A DNA stretch of 64,000 nucleotides from contig NZ_NHYM01000001.1 of the NCBI RefSeq assembly GCF_003288815.1, forward strand, positions 186,001-250,000. The letters are read 5' to 3'. Positions 55,232-64,000 of this stretch are shown here, piece after piece. The notes under the pieces are model-generated. The model saw only the letters and a list, made by a program, of their open reading frames with translations. It had not been told where the DNA came from and did not search any database. Every line of letters starts with the position of its first letter. Position 1 is the stretch's first letter. This DNA is from Helicobacter sp. 16-1353. GTDB lineage: Bacteria > Campylobacterota > Campylobacteria > Campylobacterales > Helicobacteraceae. The translations under genes were made by a program, and so were the position numbers.

Positions 55232-56852
55232 TTTTAGTAATTTTTGTTTGCTTGATGAACTCCAAAATAATTGGATTTGGATTTTGCAGCTTAGAGGTAA
55301 ATTCCGGGTGGAATTGAACGCCCACAAACCAAGTGTGATTTTCTAGCTCGATGGTTTCAATTAGTCCATTAGATTCCCCGCTAATTATCATTCCATTTTG
55401 CTCTAGAATCTCCCTATATGCGATGTTTGCCTCATATCTGTGGCGATGTCGCTCTTTTATCGTGGATTTATTATAAGCTTTAAATATCTTTGTATTACTT
55501 TTAAGATTGCAAGGGTATTCGCCTAGTCGCATAGTGCCACCCATCGGGGAATTATGCGTCCTAAACTGCTTTTTGCCCTGTTGGTCGATGAAATCCTCTA
55601 TTAGATAAATCACTGGCGTTGGCGTATTTTTATCGAACTCTATGCTATTTGCCGCCTCCATATTTAGGACATTTCGGCAGAATTCAATTATGGCAAGCTG
55701 CATTCCAAGGCAGATTCCAAGGAATGGGATATTATGCACTCTAGCGTATTTTATCGCTAGAATCTTGCCACTAATCCCCCGTTCACCGAAGCCCCCGGGA
55801 ATAAGGATAGAATCTACATCGCTTAACTCACTATCAATATTGCTAGAATCCAAGTTCGAGCTATCAATCCACTTAATATCAATTCGCGTATCTGTGTGTG
55901 CTCCAGCGTGTGTAAGTGCCTCAATTAGCGATTTATAAGATTCTTTTAAATCCAAATATTTTCCTACAAAGGCGATTTTCACGCTATCATTTGGGGAGAT
56001 TATCCGCTTAACTAGCAAATCCCACTCCGCCATTTTTGGAATTATTGGTTTTTCAAGGTTAAAATATCTCGCAATCGGGGTTAAAATATCCTCCCTAAGC
56101 AAGTTTATCGGCACTTTATAGATACTCACCTCATCTTCTACAACAATCACGCAATCATCATCAACATCACAGCTTAAGGATAATTTCTGCTTTAATTCTT
56201 TTGATAGTGGCTTTTCGCACCTAGCTAGGATAATCTGCGGATTTATCCCAATTCGCCTAAGCTCTTGAACAGAGTGCTGAGTGGGCTTTGTCTTTAGCTC
56301 TCCTGCGGCTTTTATAAGCGGGATTAGCGTAACATGAATGCTAATCACCATTCCACTCCCTAGCTCGTGCTTTAGCTGTCGCATCGCCTCTAAATAGGGC
56401 ATTCCCTCGATGTCGCCCACGGTTCCGCCAAGCTCCACGATTAGAAAATCGCTATTTTTCCCAGCCTCTTTGATTCGCTCTTTTATCTCATCTACAATGT
56501 GTGGGACAATCTGTATGGTTTTCCCAAGATAAAATCCACTCCGCTCTTTTTCAATGACGGAGAGATAAATCTGTCCCGTTGTGAAATTATGCTTAGAAGA
56601 TAGATTCATATCTAAAAATCGCTCATAATGCCCCAAATCTAGGTCGGTTTCTGCACCATCATATGTTACAAAAACCTCGCCGTGCTCTAATGGACTCATC
56701 GTCCCGGGGTCTACATTTATATAGGGGTCGATTTTAAGGATTGAAACCTTGTGATTTGCGTGTTTGATTAAAGTGGCTATTGAAGAAGATGAAATTCCCT
56801 TGCCAAGGGAGCTTAGCACTCCCCCGGTTACAAAAATATATTTTGTCTGCAT
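55218..56852 (-). CDS. pyrG: CTP synthase
   Basis: PyrG makes CTP from UTP with glutamine. The N-terminal synthetase domain has [15 protein letters not shown] (10-24) and [15 protein letters not shown]; the C-terminal glutamine amidotransferase has the nucleophile in [11 protein letters not shown] and the His-Glu pair in GVQFHPEF. Length (544 aa) is normal. The stop overlaps recJ, and a DUF465 gene abuts the start. Confidence 0.97.
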   Translation of the reverse strand: MQTKYIFVTGGVLSSLGKGISSSSIATLIKHANHKVSILKIDPYINVDPGTMSPLEHGEVFVTYDGAETDLDLGHYERFLDMNLSSKHNFTTGQIYLSVIEKERSGFYLGKTIQIVPHIVDEIKERIKEAGKNSDFLIVELGGTVGDIEGMPYLEAMRQLKHELGSGMVISIHVTLIPLIKAAGELKTKPTQHSVQELRRIGINPQIILARCEKPLSKELKQKLSLSCDVDDDCVIVVEDEVSIYKVPINLLREDILTPIARYFNLEKPIIPKMAEWDLLVKRIISPNDSVKIAFVGKYLDLKESYKSLIEALTHAGAHTDTRIDIKWIDSSNLDSSNIDSELSDVDSILIPGGFGERGISGKILAIKYARVHNIPFLGICLGMQLAIIEFCRNVLNMEAANSIEFDKNTPTPVIYLIEDFIDQQGKKQFRTHNSPMGGTMRLGEYPCNLKSNTKIFKAYNKSTIKERHRHRYEANIAYREILEQNGMIISGESNGLIETIELENHTWFVGVQFHPEFTSKLQNPNPIILEFIKQTKITKNARD

Positions 56853-57080
56853 TTATTGTTTTTTTGATTTCCTATACTCTAGAACGATTGCATAAGCCTC
56901 ATCTTTTAATCTTAATTTCTCTTTTTTCATTCTATCAAGCTCAAATTCATCGATATAATTTCTACCTGATTCTGCTTCCATTATTTTCTCGTCTAATTCA
57001 TTATGTTTTTCAAATATCTTTGCAAAATGGGCATCACTTGTTTTTAAAGCCGTTATTTCTTCTCTGTATTCGTGTAGCAT
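56853..57080 (-). CDS. YdcH-like DUF465 protein
   Basis: A 75-aa helical hairpin protein with the family pattern HFAKIFEKHNELDEKI and KKEKLRLKDEAY. Function is unknown. Its stop codon lies directly against the pyrG start, so the two are translated together. AGGAGG precedes the start. Confidence 0.8.
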   Translation of the reverse strand: MLHEYREEITALKTSDAHFAKIFEKHNELDEKIMEAESGRNYIDEFELDRMKKEKLRLKDEAYAIVLEYRKSKKQ

Positions 57081-57161
57081 TGTAAGACCTCCTAAGTAAA
57101 ATTTTTATAATTATACTTTAAAATTTTTATGAAATATTTAAAATCTAAATCAAAATATTAT

Positions 57162-59102
57162 CTAAAATAATCTTGCAACAACTTTGCCCTCTATCCTTAG
57201 ATTTTCAATATTGCTTGATATTATTTTTACATTAAGAATACTAAACTTTTTATAGCTTTTATCCAAAAAGATTCTTGCATTTGTGCCTAGAATCTTTGCT
57301 TTACATTCATATTTAGAATCACAATCCATAACAACACATTTCAATACCAAGCCGATTCTCTTAGCAAAATATCTTGCAAATTTTCTATCATTAAATTCAT
57401 ATTCGATTTTTGAGATTTCCTTTTCTAAGACATTCATTCTTGCACAAACTGCTTCCAAATGGGTTAATAAAAAAGCAAGTTTTTTACTATTTTGATTAAT
57501 TATTTCCTTTAGGATTCTATGTGTAAATAAATCGCTATATCGCCTAATTGGCGAAGTGAAATGCGTATAATAATCAAATCCAAGTGCAAAATGTCCTAGA
57601 TTTAAGGGCGAATATGTCGCTTTAGGCATATATGAAATAATAGCTTTATCAACAAATTGTGCTAGATTTGCGATAGATTCTCCACTATTGCTAACATTTT
57701 TTTGTAGATTTAGAATGCTTTTATGTGGTGTTTTTGCTTTCTTTGCATTTAGAAAATATAAATCACTAAAAAGACTATTTAGATTCTCATCGCTTATTTG
57801 TTTATGTGTGCGAAAGATTCCCACATTTGTAGAATCTAGCATCATTTTCGCACTCTGTTTATTTGCTAAAAGCATACATTCTTCAACCATTTTGTGAGAT
57901 TTTAGCTCTGTTTTTTGAGAGATATTACAAATCTCAAAATCATCATCTAAATCCAACTTTATCTCTTCATTTATAAAATCAAATCCATTTTTAAGTCGAT
58001 GATTTCTAATTTTTGAAGTTATGCTAAAAAGTGAAACGAGCATATTATTGCTATTATTTTCATCTAATATATATTCTACTTCATCATATGTAAGATTCTT
58101 GGCAACCTTTATAATGCCTTCAAAAAGTTCACTTTGTGTAATTTGAAAGGTTTTTTTATTAATTTTTAGTTTCCAAATAAAAGCTAAGCGACACTCTTTT
58201 TCTCTCAGCGAACATAGATTTTGACTTAAGATTGGCGGAAGCATTGGGACTACAATATTTGGGAAATACATACTAAATCCGCGATTAAAAGCTTCTTTAT
58301 CAATGATAGAATTAGTAGAAACATAGTAGCTCACATCGGCGATTGCCACATATATATAATGCTTATCAAAATATATTGCATCATCAAAATCTTTCGCATC
58401 ATTTGGGTCGATAGTTACAAAAGGCAAATGCGTCAAATCCACTCTTTTTGGATAATATTTTGGCTCAATTACACCATCAAAACTATTACAAAAATCTAGG
58501 ATTTCATTATTAAATTCATTATTTTTATTATAGGATTTAAGTGCGATTTGCAAGTCATATTTGGCTTCATTCATAGTTCCTATAACATTTAAAATCATCT
58601 TATTGGTTAAATCAATCTCAAAAAGACAATTTGGCGGTAGGGATTTTAATGATTTTTGTGAAACCTTAATATCTATTTGTTTATTTGTTTTTAGATTAAA
58701 AATCTTATATGCATTTTTGTGTAGTTTTAGAATGCCAATTGCTTTTAATACTTCTCTTTGTAGGATTTCTACTAGCTTTACTCTTAATCTTCTTGCTTTA
58801 GAATCCACTCTAGAATCTGCTTTAGCGATAATTAAGTCATTATGTAAGATTCTGCTATTTATTATTACTTTAGGGTCTTTTGGAAGTGGATTTAGTGTTT
58901 TTAGGAAATATACCTTACCTTTATTATTTTCTACTATATCAACATATCCTATAAAAAATCCACTCTTTAGCTTAATAATATTTTTAGTGGAATCTTTTAT
59001 ATAATCTAGTGCATTTAGTGATTTAAGCTTATTGTAAATATCGCTTTTATTTTTTGGAATCTCTTTTACGCCATAAATTAAACTTAATAAAAATTTTTCC
59101 AA
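57162..59102 (-). CDS. rnr: Ribonuclease R
   Basis: A 3'-5' exoribonuclease of the RNase II/R family (646 aa, the short form found in Helicobacter). The RNB catalytic core has FVTIDPNDAKDFDDAIYFDK with its Asp cluster, YFPNIVVPMLPPILSQNLCSL and the later HFTSPIRRYSDLFTHRIL. Classical N-terminal cold-shock domains are not obvious. It sits downstream of an HDOD gene with a two-base gap. Confidence 0.95.
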   Translation of the reverse strand: MEKFLLSLIYGVKEIPKNKSDIYNKLKSLNALDYIKDSTKNIIKLKSGFFIGYVDIVENNKGKVYFLKTLNPLPKDPKVIINSRILHNDLIIAKADSRVDSKARRLRVKLVEILQREVLKAIGILKLHKNAYKIFNLKTNKQIDIKVSQKSLKSLPPNCLFEIDLTNKMILNVIGTMNEAKYDLQIALKSYNKNNEFNNEILDFCNSFDGVIEPKYYPKRVDLTHLPFVTIDPNDAKDFDDAIYFDKHYIYVAIADVSYYVSTNSIIDKEAFNRGFSMYFPNIVVPMLPPILSQNLCSLREKECRLAFIWKLKINKKTFQITQSELFEGIIKVAKNLTYDEVEYILDENNSNNMLVSLFSITSKIRNHRLKNGFDFINEEIKLDLDDDFEICNISQKTELKSHKMVEECMLLANKQSAKMMLDSTNVGIFRTHKQISDENLNSLFSDLYFLNAKKAKTPHKSILNLQKNVSNSGESIANLAQFVDKAIISYMPKATYSPLNLGHFALGFDYYTHFTSPIRRYSDLFTHRILKEIINQNSKKLAFLLTHLEAVCARMNVLEKEISKIEYEFNDRKFARYFAKRIGLVLKCVVMDCDSKYECKAKILGTNARIFLDKSYKKFSILNVKIISSNIENLRIEGKVVARLF

Positions 59103-59104
59103 AC

Positions 59105-59959
59105 CTAGATTCGCACTTCACTATAAACTTCTATACGATTTTCTACAAATTTATCAAAATAATCAAAATCTACATTCATTAAATTATTTTTCATAAATTT
59201 CTTTGTATTATCAATCTGTTGTGGTGTGTATTTATGATAGAAATTTATACATTTTAAAGCAGCTTTAAGTGGATTTGTAAGATTCCGCTTTTTAATATTA
59301 TTACCTGATATTGCAATATTTTTAATAGCATTAATCAAATCAACTTCAAAATTCCAATGCTCAAAAAGCATAGCCGTTACTTCTACCGCACTAATTCCCA
59401 TAAATTCTTTTTCTATAGTCATTAATTCATAGCAATTTTGTATCTCATTCATAAATTCAATCATTTCATTTTGATTTAAGGCTTTATTAATCTCATTTGA
59501 GAGAATCAAACTTCCAGCATTCATCAAAAATGATGCGGGGAAAATTATCTCTTTTACGCTATTTTCCTCGTTTTTAAAGATTTCCATTACAAATTTATTA
59601 TGCTCTCTACAAGTATCTAAATATTGATTTATATTTATATTATACGGGCTTAAGTCAAATTTCAAACTATTTCTAAACATCAAAGAAATAACAAAACCTT
59701 TTATTGTCCCCATTCCAAATAAAGAAACGGCTTGTTTAACACTTACAATCTCCCTTGTGAATCCATAAATTGGCGAATTTGCAGTTCTTAAAATATCAAT
59801 AGTTGCACCTTGGTCTTTTTCTATGATTTTGACTAAATCAGCAATACTTGAATTTGGGTCTTGGCAGGTTTTGCAAACTTCACTAACAACATTTGATAAT
59901 GCTGGAAAAGACGAAATACTCTTTATTGTTTGATTATAAATATCTTTCATAATATCCAC
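59105..59959 (-). CDS. HDOD-domain signalling protein
   Basis: A 284-aa HDOD (HD-related output domain) protein. SSFPALSNVVSEVCKTCQDP is the family start; ILRTANSPIYGFTREIVSVK and AVSLFGMGTIKGFVISLMF follow. The HD metal residues are missing, as in all HDOD proteins, so it is a signalling scaffold rather than an enzyme. Met4 is an alternative start. It precedes rnr. Confidence 0.85.
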   Translation of the reverse strand: MDIMKDIYNQTIKSISSFPALSNVVSEVCKTCQDPNSSIADLVKIIEKDQGATIDILRTANSPIYGFTREIVSVKQAVSLFGMGTIKGFVISLMFRNSLKFDLSPYNININQYLDTCREHNKFVMEIFKNEENSVKEIIFPASFLMNAGSLILSNEINKALNQNEMIEFMNEIQNCYELMTIEKEFMGISAVEVTAMLFEHWNFEVDLINAIKNIAISGNNIKKRNLTNPLKAALKCINFYHKYTPQQIDNTKKFMKNNLMNVDFDYFDKFVENRIEVYSEVRI

Positions 59960-60120
59960 CTATAAATTTTAGCCCTAATTTACTTCTATAACATTTTATA
60001 ATGGCATAATTGTAGCCAAATTAGATTTAATTATCTTTGTTGCTAGAACAATCCACACTTAAACGCCAATGTAATCAATATATAGCTTTATATTTATAGT
60101 CTTATTTAAGTAAAATAAAT

Positions 60121-60126
60121 TATAAT
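60121..60126 (+). promoter_or_regulatory. Probable ilvC -10 element
   Basis: TATAAT lies 33 bases upstream of the ilvC ATG within AT-rich DNA. AAAGGAT is the ribosome-binding site. No clear -35. Confidence 0.5.
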
Positions 60127-60155
60127 CCACAAACTTAATTTTATAAAAAGGATAA

Positions 60156-61181
<1,026 letters not shown>

Positions 61182-61541
61182 GCTTGGATTTATTATCCCC
61201 TTTGATGTAAGGTTTATTTTGACTTATTTTACAACAAGGGGATAAATGCATTTGAGCCTAAAATATAAATTTTAAATTAAATCTTTATCACTTTTTTAAT
61301 TTAATCATTGAGATTCCATCGTTGCTATTAGTTAAAAATCCAAAATATTAATCTTTTATGTGCCTATAGATTTTAAAATTATTTAAGATTCTAGAAAGAT
61401 TACTCTCAAATCTTATATTATTTAATGCATAAATTTACCCCTACCTTTAAACAATTATTAAAAAAACATTGTTTATAATCCATTAATTATATTATTTAAT
61501 ATTTAATAATATGTGTTTATGTTAATAAAAGGGGATAAGGT
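61182..61541. other. 360-bp spacer, ilvC to pilin-like gene
   Basis: Besides the terminator it holds AT-rich DNA without a gene, TATAAT at 61474-61479 as a likely -10 for the pilin-like gene, and a purine-rich ribosome-binding site (AAAAGGGGATAAGG) next to the ATG. Confidence 0.6.
61194..61246 (+). terminator. ilvC terminator
   Basis: TTATCCCCTT (from 61194) pairs with AAGGGGATAA (ending 61246), with further weaker pairing inside, twelve bases after the ilvC stop. Confidence 0.55.
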
Positions 61542-62066
61542 ATGGAAAGAAATGCTTTCTCTATGATGGAATTAGTTTTTGTTATTGTTATTTTAGCGGT
61601 TGTAGCGGCGGTGGCTGTGCCTAGATTCGTCGCTACAAGGACAGATTCAAGAGTGGCGAAATATAAAAGCGACATTGCCACAGTGTTAAAATCTGTCCCT
61701 GCTAGAATAGTCGCTGAAAATATTGATGCTACACAATCTGCACCTCAAGGATTTAGCTCATGGAATGAATGGATAATCGATACTGCTGGACTTGATAGAG
61801 GCAGATGGGCGGAAGCACACTCAAGCGATGCAAGAGGGATTATGCCTATGATTCGCATAAACGACCACACTTATGGATATTGCGGAGCTCATCAAGCACA
61901 TTCTTCAGTTCTAGCGATACATCTCAATGGTGATTTGATTTTTAATCCTGATAATCTTAAAAAAGGCAATGGTGCGGAGCTACTCTGTCAAACATTAATG
62001 AATTCTTATCCTAGTGGCTCAAATAGGACGATTCCGCTGGTTAGCACAAAATCCGTGCGGTTTTAA
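61542..62066 (+). CDS. Type II/IV pilin-like protein
   Basis: A 174-aa prepilin. The N-terminus MERNAFSMMELVFVIVILAV fits class III leader rules: cleavage before F6 gives a mature FSMME with Glu at position 5, then a hydrophobic helix. Two Cys (CGAH and LLCQT) could form the C-terminal disulfide. In Campylobacterales such pseudopilins support natural transformation. No other pilus genes are adjacent, and the substrate of this system is not visible. Confidence 0.8.
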   Translation: MERNAFSMMELVFVIVILAVVAAVAVPRFVATRTDSRVAKYKSDIATVLKSVPARIVAENIDATQSAPQGFSSWNEWIIDTAGLDRGRWAEAHSSDARGIMPMIRINDHTYGYCGAHQAHSSVLAIHLNGDLIFNPDNLKKGNGAELLCQTLMNSYPSGSNRTIPLVSTKSVRF

Positions 62067-62269
62067 GCATCACTTAATTTTAAAGCTTATTTTTAGGGCT
62101 TAATCAATCCCCTTTTACAAGTCCACCTTTAAGCTCTATCCCCAAAATCCTAAAAATCCACAATATTTCTTATAGAATAGCTTCATTTAAAAATTTAAGA
62201 TTCTTTATTTATTTGCCGAAATTTGCTATATTACGCAAAAAATTAAAAGCTAAATTTAAGGTGATTTAA

Positions 62270-63073
62270 GTGGGAATGGTAATAACGATAACTTCCGGCA
62301 AAGGTGGCGTAGGCAAATCAACTGCAACGGGGAATCTCTCTGTAGGACTTGCAAATCGTGGTAAAAAAGTCGTGGCAATCGACTTTGATATAGGTCTGCG
62401 GAATCTTGATATGATTTTGGGGCTTGAAAATCGCATAGTTTATGATGTAGTCGATGTGATGGAGGGCAAATGCAATCTAAATCAAGCCCTAATAAACGAC
62501 AAGCGAAGTAAGAATCTCTACTTCCTCCCAGCCTCGCAAAATAAAGATAAAAATATCTTGGATAAGGACAAAGTCAAGGTTTTAATCGAGGAGCTAAAAA
62601 AGATTTTTGATTTTATTATTATAGATTCCCCAGCTGGGATTGAGAGCGGATTTGAACATGCTATTTTTTGGGCAGATAGGGCGTTTATAGTCGTTACGCC
62701 TGAGGTTAGTAGTGTGCGGGACGCCGATAGAGTGATTGGCATAATCGATGCAAAAAGCGATAAGGCAAAAGAGGGCAAGGAAGTCCAAAAGGCATTAATC
62801 ATCAATCGCATTAAGCCAGATTTGGTTAAAAAAGGCGAGATGATGAGTAGCGATGATGTGCTTAGCATTCTTGGGATTCCGCTACTTGGGCTAATCCCAG
62901 AAGATGAGAAAATCATCACCGCCACAAATAGTGGCGAACCAGTCATTTATAACAAATCCACAAAAAGTGCCAAAGCTTACGAGCGGATAAGTGATAGAAT
63001 CTTGGGGAAAGAAGTGGCATTTGAGATTGAAAGCGATGGATTCCTAGAAAATCTAAAAAGGTTGTTTAAATGA
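62270..63073 (+). CDS. minD: Septum-site determining protein MinD
   Basis: MinD is the membrane-cycling ATPase that keeps the division septum off the cell poles. The deviant Walker A is [10 protein letters not shown] (about 9-18), followed by [18 protein letters not shown] and [12 protein letters not shown]. The last residues (LENLKRLFK) are the membrane-binding helix. GTG at 62270 is preferred because AAGGTGA sits at the right distance; ATG at 62276 is an alternative. It overlaps minE by four bases. Confidence 0.96.
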   Translation: MGMVITITSGKGGVGKSTATGNLSVGLANRGKKVVAIDFDIGLRNLDMILGLENRIVYDVVDVMEGKCNLNQALINDKRSKNLYFLPASQNKDKNILDKDKVKVLIEELKKIFDFIIIDSPAGIESGFEHAIFWADRAFIVVTPEVSSVRDADRVIGIIDAKSDKAKEGKEVQKALIINRIKPDLVKKGEMMSSDDVLSILGIPLLGLIPEDEKIITATNSGEPVIYNKSTKSAKAYERISDRILGKEVAFEIESDGFLENLKRLFK

Positions 63074-63309
63074 GTTTCTTAGATTATTTTAAACCGAAAA
63101 ATTCCGCTAAAAGTGCCAAAGATAGGCTGACTTTAGTCCTCGCACACGAGCGAAGTGCCAATATCCCGTATATCGATGAGATGAAAAATGAGATTATTGC
63201 AGTGATTAGAAAATACACAAAAAGCGATAAAATTAATTTCAAAACCGACGGCAATCAAGACATAAATATGCTAGAAATAGAAATCACATTAAATGAAAAA
63301 GTTACATAA
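63070..63309 (+). CDS. minE: Cell division topological factor MinE
   Basis: MinE drives MinD off the membrane. The 79-aa protein has the N-terminal membrane and MinD-binding segment ([20 protein letters not shown]) and the dimerising C-terminal part. It overlaps minD by ATGA and the next gene by 17 bp. Confidence 0.92.
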   Translation: MSFLDYFKPKNSAKSAKDRLTLVLAHERSANIPYIDEMKNEIIAVIRKYTKSDKINFKTDGNQDINMLEIEITLNEKVT

Positions 63310-64000
63310 CTTTATGATTCTCTCTTTAATATTAGCCATTTTTTCAATTTTAGTTGATTTAGGCACCACTAGAGATGTTCCTACTCCAAAAGCTGATAAT
63401 ATACTTCATCTCTCAAATAATACAAATAAAATCAAAGAAATTGATAGAGAAATAGAATATTTAGAAGAGCAAAATGACAAAGTAAGCACCTATACTAAGC
63501 AATATAAAAAGCGAGTTGATTACGATAAAAATCCAACCTCATCGGAAATACAAGACTATAAAGATAATATAATTGAGGAAGTGGTTACAGAAAAAAAGCC
63601 TAAATACAATAAGATTCTTAAGGATTCTAAGCCAAAAATTGTAATTATCATTGATGATATTGCAAATAAAAAACAATTAGAAGAAATAAAAAAAATAGAC
63701 CTAAAGCTAACTCCTTCCATTTTTCCAATATCAAAAAATGATAAAGATATGCTAAAAATGGTAAATGAATTAGATTTTTTTATGATACATTTGCCATTAG
63801 AAGCAAAAAAATATACTGATGAATTAGACACAATAAAAGTAAATGACCCTGATATAAAAATACAAACAAAGATTGAAAATATTAAGAAAACAACACCAAC
63901 AATAAAATATATCAATAATCACACAGGAAGTAAATTTACTGCCAATAAAGATGAAATGGAAAGGCTTTTAAATATTTTAGATAGTCATAATATTATATTT
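63293..64000 (+). CDS. YibQ-like divergent polysaccharide deacetylase (partial)
   Basis: An open frame starts at the ATG at 63293 inside the end of minE and runs past the window edge (236 codons seen, no stop). A membrane anchor or signal (FMILSLILAIFSILVDLG) is followed by a charged linker and, from about residue 118, the YibQ fold: KIVIIIDDIAN, SIFPISKND, FFMIHLPLEAKK and INNHTGSKFTANKDEMERLL. A similar gene lies between ilvC and dprA in C. jejuni. Function is uncertain. Confidence 0.8.
   Translation, partial: MKKLHNFMILSLILAIFSILVDLGTTRDVPTPKADNILHLSNNTNKIKEIDREIEYLEEQNDKVSTYTKQYKKRVDYDKNPTSSEIQDYKDNIIEEVVTEKKPKYNKILKDSKPKIVIIIDDIANKKQLEEIKKIDLKLTPSIFPISKNDKDMLKMVNELDFFMIHLPLEAKKYTDELDTIKVNDPDIKIQTKIENIKKTTPTIKYINNHTGSKFTANKDEMERLLNILDSHNIIF

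Noticed and set aside
53666-55327. RecJ start at 55327
   Set aside because: It would place about 100 bp of recJ inside conserved pyrG; the ATG at 55231 starts the family-like sequence.

Overview
The window is AT-rich chromosomal DNA from a member of the Campylobacterales, most like an enterohepatic Helicobacter. Support comes from gene content and local orders typical of that group: rpsF-ssb-rpsR, fliW-proC, clpP-tig, nifS with a three-part nifU, rpmB beside a potassium-channel gene, pyrG beside recJ, an RNase R gene, and ilvC followed by minD-minE. Intact homopolymeric G tracts in surface-sugar genes are also typical. No rRNA, tRNA, CRISPR array or insertion sequence was seen. The species cannot be fixed from sequence reading alone.

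Layout. 1-13.8 kb is mostly housekeeping: S6/SSB/S18, a CDF transporter, miaA, proC, fliW, comM-like, def, a degenerate GGDEF protein, clpP, tig, fliI, nifS and nifU, with 634 bp of hairpin-rich DNA between nifS and nifU. 13.9-21.9 kb holds MarR/YceI, a small flavoprotein, a repeat-bearing autotransporter, a two-part ThrE exporter, a 1-Cys peroxiredoxin and lactate permease. 22-31.5 kb is accessory: two divergent phase-variable glycosyltransferases, an LRAT-like protein, a giant type IIG restriction-modification enzyme, and a TetR-controlled dehydrogenase. 31.6-36.9 kb carries argJ, kch, rpmB, a TrxR-like flavoprotein, ccoS, an orphan membrane protein and a YafQ-type toxin-antitoxin pair. 37-45.7 kb has a phase-variable EpsG/Wzy-like polymerase with a Wzz-like partner, a frameshifted TDT transporter, a respiratory cytochrome b and Fe-S pair, a Crp-family regulator, and sulfide:quinone oxidoreductase with a small membrane protein. 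46-49.8 kb is an unusual four-gene operon. 49.9-64 kb returns to housekeeping genes and ends inside a YibQ-like gene.

The best candidate for an undescribed system is 45994-49776: a PIN-nuclease/ankyrin protein whose frame is set by a G9 tract at codon 9 (off as sequenced; G8 restores 417 aa), followed with overlapping reading frames by a SPASM-type radical SAM enzyme, a fused P-loop kinase-HAD phosphatase, and a phosphoribosyltransferase. The enzymes suggest assembly or repair of a modified nucleotide; the PIN protein looks like a switchable RNase effector. That function is inference. Its promoter block is almost identical to that of the phase-variable polymerase gene 9 kb upstream, so the two on/off genes share transcription signals.

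The second theme is a very strong excess of GAATC/GATTC, usually as AGAATCY/RGATTCT, in clusters. They form arrays between genes and run in frame through coding regions as Asp-Ser/Glu-Ser-rich inserts or tails (S6, ArgJ, type IIG enzyme, fucosyltransferase, cytochrome b, polymerase linker). The third is two inverted copies of a hairpin-rich dispersed repeat near 12.3 and 41.8 kb, one carrying a C11T9 tract.
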